From an uncultured Lachnospiraceae bacterium (GTDB lineage Bacteria > Bacillota > Clostridia > Lachnospirales > Lachnospiraceae), in assembly GCA_946630645.1 (NCBI GenBank), contig CAMOZD010000088.1, positions 1-5,860 of the forward strand: DNA of 5,860 nt. Reading direction: 5' to 3'. Made by a program: the position numbers and the translations under genes. The notes under the pieces are model-generated. The model saw nothing but the letters and a program-made list of their open reading frames with translations. It did no database searches and was not told the DNA's origin. Positions 1 through 5,316 of the stretch are shown piece after piece. Each line of letters begins with the position of its first letter. Position 1 is the stretch's first letter.

Positions 1-254
1 CGCTTCAGTCCATACATGAACTTGCTGTAGGAGATTCCATTCATTCTTGCTGCAGCGTTGATACGTGCGATCCAAAGCTGTCTGAACTGTCTCTTTCTCT
101 GCTTTCTTCCTGCGTAAGCACTCGTGAGAGCCCTCATAACAGACTGCTTAGCAACTCTGTACTGTTTGGATCTTGCTCCTCTGTAACCCTTGGCAAGCTT
201 TAATGTACGGTTATGTCTTTTTCTTGCGCCCAGTGCGCCTTTCACTCTAGCCAT
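1..254 (-). CDS. rplT: 50S ribosomal protein L20, C-terminus cut by the window edge
   Basis: This is ribosomal protein L20, an early-assembling 23S rRNA-binding protein of the large subunit. In Firmicutes it is also the repressor of its own operon. The translation begins [19 protein letters not shown] and contains the very basic N-terminal tail, [13 protein letters not shown] and [14 protein letters not shown], all typical of L20. Eighty-four complete codons are visible; the family is usually about 117-120 residues, so roughly 30 C-terminal residues lie beyond the left edge. The ATG at 254 has a perfect AGGAGG (269-264) nine bases upstream. The gene starts 25 nt after the rpmI stop and has no promoter of its own, so it is the last visible gene of infC-rpmI-rplT. 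Identification is near certain from sequence alone. Confidence 0.97.
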   Translation of the reverse strand, partial: MARVKGALGARKRHNRTLKLAKGYRGARSKQYRVAKQSVMRALTSAYAGRKQRKRQFRQLWIARINAAARMNGISYSKFMYGLK

Positions 255-279
255 CTATCTAATCCTCCTGATATAAATC

Positions 280-477
280 TTAAAGATACGGTAAAATCTT
301 CTTCATGTTCTTAACGTTAGATGCATCGGTCATAGCCGGCTTTCTCAGATTTCTCTTTCTCTTCTGAGACTTCTTTGTAAGAATATGGCTCTTATAAGCT
401 TTATATCTCTTTAACTTTCCGGTTCCCGTCACTTTAAAACGCTTTGCAGCAGCCCTTTTGGTCTTCATCTTCGGCAT
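280..477 (-). CDS. rpmI: 50S ribosomal protein L35
   Basis: This 65-residue protein is L35, a small, highly basic component of the large ribosomal subunit. The N-terminus [20 protein letters not shown], the [18 protein letters not shown] block and the C-terminal ending ILPYL are family hallmarks, and the length is the usual 64-66 residues. The ATG at 477 follows AGGAGG (492-487), nine bases away. The gene starts 27 nt after the infC stop and is followed after 25 nt by rplT, the standard IF-3/L35/L20 operon. Expression is expected to depend on the infC leader, because no promoter is seen in the short spacers. Confidence 0.98.
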   Translation of the reverse strand: MPKMKTKRAAAKRFKVTGTGKLKRYKAYKSHILTKKSQKRKRNLRKPAMTDASNVKNMKKILPYL

Positions 478-504
478 AACAATCTTCCTCCTGTCTTATC
501 TACC

Positions 505-1011
505 TTACCGCTTCTGAGCGAGAAACATAATCATGCTCCTGCCCTCAAATTTCGGTTTCTTTTCCACTACAGCACAATCTTCAAGCTGACTGGCGAACTC
601 ATCTAAAATCACTTTGCTGGTATTTACATGGGCGAGCTCTCTGCCCCGGAAACGCAGTGTTACCTTGACCTTATCTCCCTTGGAGAGAAACTTTCTGGCC
701 TGGTTCACTTTAGTATTCAGATCGTTCTTATCGATATTGGGGGAAAGTCTTACTTCCTTAACATCGATGGTCTTCTGCTTCTTTTTCGCTTCCTTCTCCT
801 TGCGGCTCAGCTCGTAACGGTACTTACCGTAATCAATAATCTTGCACACAGGCGGTTTAGCGTGCGGGGCAATCTTCACAAGGTCCAGCTCCTGCTCGCG
901 GGCAATCTTCATTGCCTCTTTAGCGGACATAATACCAAGCTGGTTTCCGTCACTTCCGATAACCCTTACCTCTCTGTCCCGAACCTGTTCGTTAATCATC
1001 AATTCGTTGAT
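505..1011 (-). CDS. infC: Translation initiation factor IF-3, probable ATC start
   Basis: IF-3 binds the 30S subunit, prevents premature 50S joining and checks start codon and initiator tRNA pairing. The N-domain contains MINEQVRDREVRVIG, LGIMSAKEAMKIA and DLVKIAPHAKPPVCKIIDYG. A lysine-rich linker (SRKEKEAKKKQKT) follows, then the C-domain with KEVRLSPNID, GDKVKVTLRFRGRE and KPKFEGRSMIMFLA. I place the start at ATC (1011-1009), giving 168 residues, because GGAGGTG (1025-1019) leaves nine bases between GGAGG and this ATC. The first in-frame ATG (999) is 21 bases from GGAGG and has no site of its own. An upstream in-frame TTG at 1068 lies inside the leader terminator and cannot be the start. 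AUU/AUC starts in infC are known as a device by which IF-3 limits its own synthesis. An annotation that ignores this would give 505-999. Confidence 0.95.
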   Translation of the reverse strand: MNELMINEQVRDREVRVIGSDGNQLGIMSAKEAMKIAREQELDLVKIAPHAKPPVCKIIDYGKYRYELSRKEKEAKKKQKTIDVKEVRLSPNIDKNDLNTKVNQARKFLSKGDKVKVTLRFRGRELAHVNTSKVILDEFASQLEDCAVVEKKPKFEGRSMIMFLAQKR

Positions 1012-1018
1012 AGTATCA

Positions 1019-1025
1019 CACCTCC
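1019..1025 (-). promoter_or_regulatory. Shine-Dalgarno site of infC
   Basis: GGAGGTG matches the anti-Shine-Dalgarno end of 16S rRNA. It is the only ribosome binding site near the beginning of infC. Its spacing (nine bases from GGAGG to ATC at 1011, 21 bases to ATG at 999) is the main argument for the ATC start. It lies shortly downstream of the leader terminator, so it is transcribed only on read-through. Confidence 0.85.
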
Positions 1026-1042
1026 ATAATAAATAATCCAGT

Positions 1043-1078
1043 AAGCAAACAAAAATGGATAGCTGCAAAGACTATCCA
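1043..1078 (-). terminator. Intrinsic terminator in the infC leader
   Basis: On the minus strand TGGATAG (1078-1072) pairs with CTATCCA (1062-1056) across a nine-base loop that can close one more wobble pair. ATTTTTGTTTG follows directly. It sits 32 bases before the infC start and downstream of the operon's own promoter, so it can only act as a conditional (attenuation) terminator. The stem is modest in GC, which suits a regulated terminator. Confidence 0.75.
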
Positions 1079-1224
1079 CCAGAAACCGCACAAACAATAG
1101 TACCCTGTCCGCAGCCATAAAAACCGCAGCCATGGGAAACATAGTACTATGCGCTCTTATTAACCCGAGTCACCGCTGTGCTAAGGTGAGAGTGGACACT
1201 CTTCTTTGTTTTCAAACCTTAGCT

Positions 1225-1253
1225 AATATACCATGCCGAAGTCTATGTGTCAA
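1225..1253 (-). promoter_or_regulatory. Sigma-A type promoter of infC-rpmI-rplT
   Basis: TTGACA (1253-1248), a 17-base spacer and TATATT (1230-1225) read on the minus strand: a perfect -35 box, an optimal spacer and five of six -10 bases. The predicted start is near 1218, giving a leader of about 207 nt. This is the strongest promoter match in the window, as expected for a ribosomal protein operon. Confidence 0.88.
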
Positions 1254-1326
1254 GTCTTTCTCATTATTATCATTGTTTACGTTTGTTGTGTATGCTTCTC
1301 TCCTCCGGACCGGGGTCAGAAGCTGT

Positions 1327-1806
1327 TTAAAGCTCCAGGATAAGCTCCTTTTCCTCCATTTTATAAGGCCGGTAGGTGATCCCCACCATATCCATCATCC
1401 TCTTGGATGCTATGATGGAATCTGTCCTGGCATATTTATCTGAATAGTAGATTACTTCCCTAATCCCTGCCTGGATGATAGCCTTGGCACATTCATTACA
1501 GGGGAAGAGGGTCGTGTAGATCCTGGCCCCCTTGAGGCTGCCGCCGCTGAAATTCAGGATGGCGTTCAACTCTGCGTGACACACGTACATATACTTGGTG
1601 TCCAGGGGAGTTCCCTCTCTATCCCAGGGCATCCTGTCATCGCTGCAGCCGGTAGGCATACCATTGTAACCCATGGAAAGAATCTTATTGTTAGGATCTA
1701 CGATACATGCGCCCACCTGGGTATTGCTGTCCTTGCTTCTCTGGGCCGAGAGCAGGGCCACACCCATAAAATAGGCATCCCAGGATAAATAATCTTGTCT
1801 TTTCAT
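1327..1806 (-). CDS. dCMP deaminase (ComEB-type cytidine/deoxycytidylate deaminase)
   Basis: This 159-residue protein belongs to the zinc-dependent cytidine/deoxycytidylate deaminase family and most likely converts dCMP to dUMP plus ammonia, feeding dTMP synthesis in the cytosol. The zinc and catalytic residues are visible: HAE at 77-79 (H77 zinc ligand, E79 proton shuttle) and PCNEC at 102-106 (C103 and C106 zinc ligands). The N-terminal SWDAYFMGVALLSAQRS, then TQVGACIV and GYNGMPTGCSDD, are typical of the dCMP deaminase/ComEB branch rather than of cytidine or tRNA adenosine deaminases. Length is normal for a ComEB-like enzyme without an extra domain. The ATG at 1806 has GAGG (1818-1815) eight bases upstream. 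It is single, between the lysC terminator and the infC promoter, with no evident terminator of its own. A role in DNA uptake is not implied by the name ComEB. Confidence 0.92.
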   Translation of the reverse strand: MKRQDYLSWDAYFMGVALLSAQRSKDSNTQVGACIVDPNNKILSMGYNGMPTGCSDDRMPWDREGTPLDTKYMYVCHAELNAILNFSGGSLKGARIYTTLFPCNECAKAIIQAGIREVIYYSDKYARTDSIIASKRMMDMVGITYRPYKMEEKELILEL

Positions 1807-1831
1807 TCCTTGTACCTCACATACCCTGTCG

Positions 1832-1859
1832 CCTGCAAGGGATGTTCCCCTGCAAGGGA
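1832..1859. repeat. Pair of 11-bp direct repeats upstream of the dCMP deaminase
   Basis: CCTGCAAGGGA occurs at 1832-1842 and again at 1849-1859 on the plus strand, a 17-bp period. Each copy contains the near-palindrome CCTGCAAGG. The right copy also forms a short hairpin, TTCCC/GGGAA. They lie 26-53 bases upstream of the ATG and could be an operator or a 5'-leader element. No regulator family is recognised. Confidence 0.5.
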
Positions 1860-1878
1860 ATAAAATAAGCTACTATTC

Positions 1879-1907
1879 GTTATAAGTCTTGTAACATTTT
1901 ATCATAA
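1879..1907 (-). promoter_or_regulatory. Possible weak promoter of the dCMP deaminase gene
   Basis: TTATGA (1907-1902), a 17-base spacer and TATAAC (1884-1879) are the best spaced boxes between the lysC terminator and the gene. The -35 match is poor and overlaps the U-tract of the terminator. A promoter is needed here because the upstream unit is closed by a terminator, but these exact boxes are uncertain. Confidence 0.3.
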
Positions 1908-1944
1908 AAAAAGAAGTGAGAAAACCGAAATCTTCACACTTCTT
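1906..1944 (-). terminator. Intrinsic terminator of the pheB-hom-lysC unit
   Basis: AAGAAGTG (1944-1937) pairs with CACTTCTT (1918-1911). After a 1x1 mismatch, five further pairs (GAAGA with TTTTC, one wobble) close a six-base loop TTTCGG. The right arm runs directly into TTTTT (1910-1906), so the RNA ends in seven U. It lies 132 nt after the lysC stop. The opposite strand has no comparable U-tract, so it acts on minus-strand transcripts only. Confidence 0.88.
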
Positions 1945-2076
1945 AGCAACTTCTTAAATAAAATTTCACATTCTGAACAAATAATTTATTATTTGAAAGA
2001 ATAACATTTTTCTTCTAAAAGGTCCTTAGTCACTTCAATCAGGCAGCATTCTGTCCCCTGACCGGTCCGGCCTGTC
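1945..2076 (-). other. Long 3' untranslated stretch of lysC with an AT-rich inverted repeat
   Basis: These 132 bases lie between the lysC stop and the terminator and hold no supportable gene. The one structured element is an inverted repeat at 1978-1995, CAAATAAT-TT-ATTATTTG, with 8-bp perfect arms. It lacks GC pairs and a following U-run, so it is not a convincing terminator. It may be a weak mRNA 3' hairpin or chance in AT-rich DNA. Confidence 0.4.
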
Positions 2077-2553
2077 TTAGTCACCCAGGGAGAACTTATC
2101 ATGGACAGACCTGAGAGCCTTGTCCGCATTGTCCTCGTCGATGAGCACTGTAACCCTGATCTCAGAAGTACTGATCATACGGATATTCACCCCTGCATCG
2201 TAGAGAGCTTCAAACATGGTGGCAGCCACACCGGAATGAGTCTGCATGCCGGCACCCACGATGGAGAGCTTGGCAACCTTCTTATCCATATTGATGGCCT
2301 TGTACTCACTTCTCGGGAAGTTCTTCTGCAAAACGGCAATCGCCTCATCGGCCTCATCCTCTTCGACAGTGAAGGAGATATCCTTGGTGCCGTCACGGCC
2401 TACAGACTGCAGGATAATATCTATATTGATCTTCTTGCTGGCGAGAGCATTAAAAAGATGGAAAGCGATTCCCGGCTCATCCTTTAATCCAATCACTGCG
2501 ATTCTGGCCGCATTCTTGTCCACTGCGACACCACTTACCAACATCTTTTCCAT
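2077..2553 (-). CDS. Possible aspartokinase beta subunit from an internal in-frame start in lysC
   Basis: Met245 of LysC is encoded by ATG at 2553-2551, preceded by GGAAGGAG; AAGGAG (2564-2559) is five bases from the ATG, the same short spacing used by hom and pheB here. Translation from it would give a 158-residue protein made only of the two ACT domains, starting MEKMLVSGVAVDK. Bacillus subtilis LysC is known to be made as a long alpha chain and a beta chain of about 163 residues from an in-frame internal start at the equivalent position. Here the internal start is seen in the sequence; that it is used is inference by analogy. Confidence 0.6.
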   Translation of the reverse strand: MEKMLVSGVAVDKNAARIAVIGLKDEPGIAFHLFNALASKKINIDIILQSVGRDGTKDISFTVEEDEADEAIAVLQKNFPRSEYKAINMDKKVAKLSIVGAGMQTHSGVAATMFEALYDAGVNIRMISTSEIRVTVLIDEDNADKALRSVHDKFSLGD

Positions 2554-3285
2554 ATTAGCTCCTTCCTTTACCACGGTTCCTTCATTATTATTCAAACTGG
2601 ATCTGACTACCAGCTGCACGCCGTACTTCTTGGCCATCTCCACAGACCGGTTATGGAGTACTCCGGCACCCAGGGTGGCCAGCTCCAGCATCTCATCATA
2701 GGTAATGCAGTCAAGCTTCCTGGCATTCTTCACATATCTGGGATCCGCTGTGTAGACTCCATCCACATCTGTGAAAATCTCACAGGCATCGGCGTGGAGA
2801 GCTGCCGCCAGGGCAACCGCCGTCGTATCCGAACCACCTCTTCCCAGGGTTGTAACATTATCAAACTTATCCACACCCTGGAAACCGGTAATGATGACAA
2901 TCTTCCTCTGCTCAAGCTCATTGCGGATACGGTCCGTATCAATCCTTTTGAGCTTGGCATTACCATACCGGTGGGTTGTGTGCATGGCTACCTGAAAGGC
3001 ATTCAGGGAAACGGCCGGGATTCTCATGAAATCCATGGCCATGGCCATCAGGGAAACGGAAACCTGCTCACCGGTAGTAACCAGCATATCCATCTCTCTC
3101 TTGGAGGGTGACGGATTAATATCCCTGGCCATCTCTATGAGCTCATCGGTGGACTTGCCCATGGCAGATAAAACAATGACAACATCATTTCCCCTCTGGT
3201 ATTCCTCGATACATCTCCTGGCCACATTGAATATTCTCTCTTTGTTGGCAACAGATGTACCACCAAACTTTTTTACGATCAGCAA
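2077..3285 (-). CDS. lysC: Aspartokinase (aspartate kinase) with two C-terminal ACT domains
   Basis: This 402-residue enzyme phosphorylates L-aspartate to 4-phospho-L-aspartate, the entry step to lysine, threonine and methionine. The kinase domain (about 1-240) shows KKFGGTSV (5-12), TTGEQVS (70-76), TGFQGVD (133-139), LGRGGSDTTA (147-156) and TDVDGVYTADPR (172-183), covering nucleotide and aspartate sites. Two ACT repeats follow (about 258-325 and 338-400), with DEPGIA (269-274), ILQSV (291-295) and STSEIRV (372-378). This is the layout of allosteric enzymes inhibited by lysine and/or threonine; which effector cannot be read from sequence. The start is TTG at 3285: AGGAGG (3300-3295) lies nine bases upstream, MLIVKKFGG aligns with the family N-terminus, and no ATG is suitable. 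Length is normal. It has its own promoter after hom and contains an internal start at 2553. Confidence 0.96.
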   Translation of the reverse strand: MLIVKKFGGTSVANKERIFNVARRCIEEYQRGNDVVIVLSAMGKSTDELIEMARDINPSPSKREMDMLVTTGEQVSVSLMAMAMDFMRIPAVSLNAFQVAMHTTHRYGNAKLKRIDTDRIRNELEQRKIVIITGFQGVDKFDNVTTLGRGGSDTTAVALAAALHADACEIFTDVDGVYTADPRYVKNARKLDCITYDEMLELATLGAGVLHNRSVEMAKKYGVQLVVRSSLNNNEGTVVKEGANMEKMLVSGVAVDKNAARIAVIGLKDEPGIAFHLFNALASKKINIDIILQSVGRDGTKDISFTVEEDEADEAIAVLQKNFPRSEYKAINMDKKVAKLSIVGAGMQTHSGVAATMFEALYDAGVNIRMISTSEIRVTVLIDEDNADKALRSVHDKFSLGD

Positions 3286-3404
3286 CGTTATTATCCTCCT
3301 ATTACGGAAAGGCCTTTGCAGAACCGGTCCGCGTCTTTTTTATCTATCAGACCCGACGCATCTGTCTCTCTGTCAGAATCTCTTATGCTCTTATTACATG
3401 CGTC
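3286..3404 (-). promoter_or_regulatory. 119-nt lysC leader with a 5'-terminal hairpin
   Basis: From the predicted start near 3404 to the lysC TTG. The RNA would begin with GACGCAT (3404-3398), which pairs perfectly with ATGCGTC (3361-3355). The second arm can alternatively pair through GCGTC (3359-3355) with GACGC (3335-3331), and GGTCTG with CGGACC gives another competing stem. No U-run follows any of these, so a terminator is not seen. The leader is shorter than a lysine riboswitch and I recognise none of that motif's conserved parts. A post-transcriptional element or simple 5' stabilising hairpin is possible. Confidence 0.4.
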
Positions 3405-3410
3405 TGAGTT

Positions 3411-3439
3411 ATTCTATCGGTTTTACATCAATCAGTCAA
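3411..3439 (-). promoter_or_regulatory. Promoter of lysC overlapping the end of hom
   Basis: TTGACT (3439-3434), a 17-base spacer and TAGAAT (3416-3411): five of six matches in each box. The -35 box is made from the last two hom codons (CTT GAC) and the first base of its TGA stop. It gives lysC transcription independent of the upstream pheB-hom promoter, with a start near 3404. Confidence 0.78.
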
Positions 3440-4643
3440 GACGTATTCTGTTAATCAGCCTGCCGGTCTTTGCCACGGCGGCTTTGAAATCCTTCTCTGT
3501 CATGATTCCGGTAACAAATGCCTTCTCCACAAGGTCCTCATCCTCCAGGTCCACATAATCCACCTGACCGAAGGCCTGACTGATCTCCTCCTCTGTCACC
3601 TCATTTTCCAGGCGGACAAAGAACTTACGGGCAAAGCCGCCATTGTCTGAAAGCTCCGCCTTCTGAGGATTCCAGGGTATCTCCTTGTGGTGCCCCTTGC
3701 TCCTGACACAGTCCACCACGTCGGCACAGACGGCGCTGGCCGTGGGCAGGGATCCTGCTCCTTTGCCGTAGAACATAATATCGTCCGACATATTGCCGTG
3801 GACCAGGATGGCATTAAAGACATCACGCACACTGGCCAGGGGACTGGTCTCATCAATCATAAAAGGACTGACCATGGCATAATTCTTTCCATCCTTCATA
3901 ATGCTGATGGCGAGAAGTCTGATGGTCCGGTGCAGCTTGAGGGCATAGCGGATATCCTCTGTGGTTATGGAGCTGATTCCCTCTGTCTCAACGTCCTCGA
4001 AATCCACCTGGTGTTCAAGAGCAAGGGAGGTCAGAATGGCAATCTTTCTGCAGGCATCAAAACCTTCCACATCCGCCTCGGGATTCCTCTCGGCATATCC
4101 CAGGTCCTGGGCTTTCTTTAAGGCTCTTTCAAAGGTCCAGCCCCTCTCCTCCATGGCAGACAGCATGAAGTTGGTCGTGCCGTTCAGGATACCCTTGATA
4201 CTGTAGAGTACATCGGCGGACAGGCAGGCCAGAATGGGCCGGATGATGGGAATTCCACCACCTACACTGGCCCCGAAAAGGAAATTGCTCTTTTTATCAG
4301 CCGCGATGGAGATCAATTCCGCCCCCCGCTTTGCCACCAGCTCCTTGTTGGAGGTCACCACACTTTTTCCTGCCAGCAGGGAGGCCTTGACAAAATGATA
4401 GGCCGGCTCGATTCCGCCCATGCATTCTACTACCACATCAATCTCCTCATCCCCTGCTATGTCATCAAAATTATGGGTAACCATATGGCCATGGGGGTCA
4501 TCAGGGAAGTCTCTCAGGTCAAGGATTCTCTTTACTTCAATCCTCTCCTTTGCCCGCTTTTCAATCGCCTCGGCATTACCCTCGAGTACCTTTACTACGC
4601 CGGCACCAATAGTGCCATATCCTAAAACTGCTACTTTTGCCAT
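3432..4643 (-). CDS. hom: Homoserine dehydrogenase
   Basis: This 403-residue enzyme reduces L-aspartate 4-semialdehyde to L-homoserine with NAD(P)H, the branch point to threonine and methionine. The Rossmann domain starts MAKVAVLGYGTIGAG (glycine motif 8-15). TSNKELVA supplies the conserved lysine K100, and GASVGGGIPII (124-134) and KGILNGTTNFM (150-160) mark the substrate domain. AERNPEADVEGFDACRK (184-200) carries the conserved acidic residues and D196/K200. The family often ends in a full ACT domain at about 430 residues. Here the tail (about 338-403) keeps ACT-like ends (FFVRLEN, AFVTGIM) but is shortened and lacks the usual DRPGxL loop. ATG at 4643 follows AGGAGG (4654-4649) with a five-base gap. 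It begins 51 nt after the pheB-like gene, with no terminator between, so the two are probably co-transcribed. Confidence 0.96.
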   Translation of the reverse strand: MAKVAVLGYGTIGAGVVKVLEGNAEAIEKRAKERIEVKRILDLRDFPDDPHGHMVTHNFDDIAGDEEIDVVVECMGGIEPAYHFVKASLLAGKSVVTSNKELVAKRGAELISIAADKKSNFLFGASVGGGIPIIRPILACLSADVLYSIKGILNGTTNFMLSAMEERGWTFERALKKAQDLGYAERNPEADVEGFDACRKIAILTSLALEHQVDFEDVETEGISSITTEDIRYALKLHRTIRLLAISIMKDGKNYAMVSPFMIDETSPLASVRDVFNAILVHGNMSDDIMFYGKGAGSLPTASAVCADVVDCVRSKGHHKEIPWNPQKAELSDNGGFARKFFVRLENEVTEEEISQAFGQVDYVDLEDEDLVEKAFVTGIMTEKDFKAAVAKTGRLINRIRLD

Positions 4644-4694
4644 AGCTTCCTCCTGTCTGTCATATCCTCTCCAATTATCATTCCCTTTACTGCC

Positions 4695-5138
4695 CTATTC
4701 CGCAGACACAATCTTCAGATTATGAATCCCTTCCGCATGTTCAATCCTCTCAAAAAGGCCGTTGACATCTTCACTGATGGGAAGAATGCGGACACTGAGG
4801 GTAACCAGGGCTATATTCCTGACCGGTATGCTCTGATGAATGGAAAGAACATTCACCTGGCAGGACGCCACCATCCTCAGGATATCTGCCAGCAGTCCCG
4901 GCCGGTCTTCCATCTCCATAACAAAGGTGATGGTCTTACCCTGGATCTTTTCATGCATGGGAAATATATCATCCTTGTACTTGTAATAAGAGCTTCTGCT
5001 GATGCCTACATGATCAATGGCTTCACGGATGGTCCTGGCCTTTCCGCTGTAAAGAAGCTGATTCACTTCCACCACCTTCAAAAGCACTTCAGGGAGGGCT
5101 CTCCTCTTCACAGTAAAAAACTTAGTTTCTGCCTCCAT
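4695..5138 (-). CDS. PheB-type ACT domain-containing protein (UPF0735 family)
   Basis: This 147-residue protein closely resembles Bacillus subtilis PheB. Residues 1-65 form a basic region with a helix-turn-helix-like segment (KARTIREAIDHVGISRSSYYKYKD, 33-56). An ACT domain follows (about 69-145) with the ligand-loop motif MEDRPGLLADIL (76-87) and NVLSIHQSIP (96-105). ACT domains usually bind an amino acid and transmit a signal. PheB was once assigned to chorismate mutase, but no catalytic function is established. Being first in a unit with hom and lysC suggests sensing of an aspartate-family amino acid, either as a regulator or as a partner of the enzymes; this is inference. ATG at 5138 has AGGAGG (5149-5144) five bases upstream. 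Family assignment is firm, function unknown. Confidence 0.93.
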   Translation of the reverse strand: MEAETKFFTVKRRALPEVLLKVVEVNQLLYSGKARTIREAIDHVGISRSSYYKYKDDIFPMHEKIQGKTITFVMEMEDRPGLLADILRMVASCQVNVLSIHQSIPVRNIALVTLSVRILPISEDVNGLFERIEHAEGIHNLKIVSAE

Positions 5139-5200
5139 GAACTCCTCCTGTCTGAACTAGTAATGTTCGCCACACAAATACATGTGTTTTTACCTGAAAG

Positions 5201-5229
5201 ATAGTACCATATTATGACTTTATTATCAA
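5201..5229 (-). promoter_or_regulatory. Promoter of the pheB-like gene and hom
   Basis: TTGATA (5229-5224), 17 bases, then TACTAT (5206-5201), with TG one base before the -10 box (extended -10). The -35 matches at five of six and the -10 at four of six. The predicted start near 5194 leaves a leader of about 55 nt containing a weak ACACA/TGTGT hairpin. It lies after the EF-G terminator, where a new promoter is required. Confidence 0.65.
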
Positions 5230-5280
5230 GTATTTAATTTTATACAAAGTGAAACATTTTTTTAATAAGGGCCCACCTGG

Positions 5281-5293
5281 AGACGGTCCGTCT
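5281..5293. repeat. 13-bp perfect palindrome
   Basis: AGACGG-T-CCGTCT, perfect 6-bp arms round one base, about 50 bp upstream of the pheB-like -35 box and 24 bp beyond the EF-G terminator. The placement would suit a regulator binding site, but no known operator is recognised. Confidence 0.35.
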
Positions 5294-5316
5294 TCTAAAG
5301 CAATTTACTTCATATG

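Larger units (their letters stand above)
1012..1218 (-). promoter_or_regulatory. infC-rpmI-rplT mRNA leader (L20-leader type attenuator)
   Basis: About 207 nt separate the predicted transcription start (near 1218) from the infC start, with no plausible reading frame inside. The stretch is rich in complementary segments. ATAGTAC (1150-1144) can pair with GTACTAT (1103-1097). ACTAT within the latter (1101-1097) can instead pair with ATAGT (1075-1071), which is the left arm of the terminator at 1078-1056. Two copies of ATGGCTGCGG (1133-1124 and 1118-1109) can pair through GCTGC with GCAGC (1066-1062) in the terminator loop and right arm. This is the arrangement expected of a transcription attenuator. 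Firmicute infC operons are known to be controlled this way by L20 binding to a leader that mimics its rRNA site. Position and logic fit; family membership was not tested with a covariance model. Confidence 0.75.

Noticed and set aside
505..1068. A longer infC starting at TTG 1068 (187 residues).
   Set aside because: The extra N-terminus would be encoded by the terminator hairpin and its U-tract, has no ribosome binding site, and its hydrophobic sequence is foreign to IF-3.
1254..1306. A GGAGG (1306-1302, minus strand) that could serve a small gene before the infC promoter.
   Set aside because: Only frames of about seven codons follow, with no standard start at a usable spacing.
1132..1443. 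A plus-strand open frame of 103 codons across the infC leader and deaminase end.
   Set aside because: No ribosome binding site, no known motif, and it lies opposite the infC promoter and leader as well as the deaminase C-terminus.
1966..2013. A 13-codon minus-strand frame in the lysC 3' region.
   Set aside because: No good ribosome binding site and it runs through the AT-rich inverted repeat; nothing supports translation.
1302..3330. Repeated CCGGTCCGG-like words near 1305-1313, 2062-2070 and 3324-3331.
   Set aside because: Short, partly coding or unrelated in context, and in different orientations; no consistent distance to promoters, so treated as chance.
3286..3404. Lysine riboswitch or T-box before lysC.
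   Set aside because: The leader is too short for a lysine riboswitch, its conserved core is not seen, and there is no T-box sequence or terminator.
628..4121. Several plus-strand open frames of 60-150 codons opposite infC, lysC and hom.
   Set aside because: They lie antisense to well-identified genes, have no ribosome binding sites or recognisable protein motifs, and arise from codon bias of the real strand.
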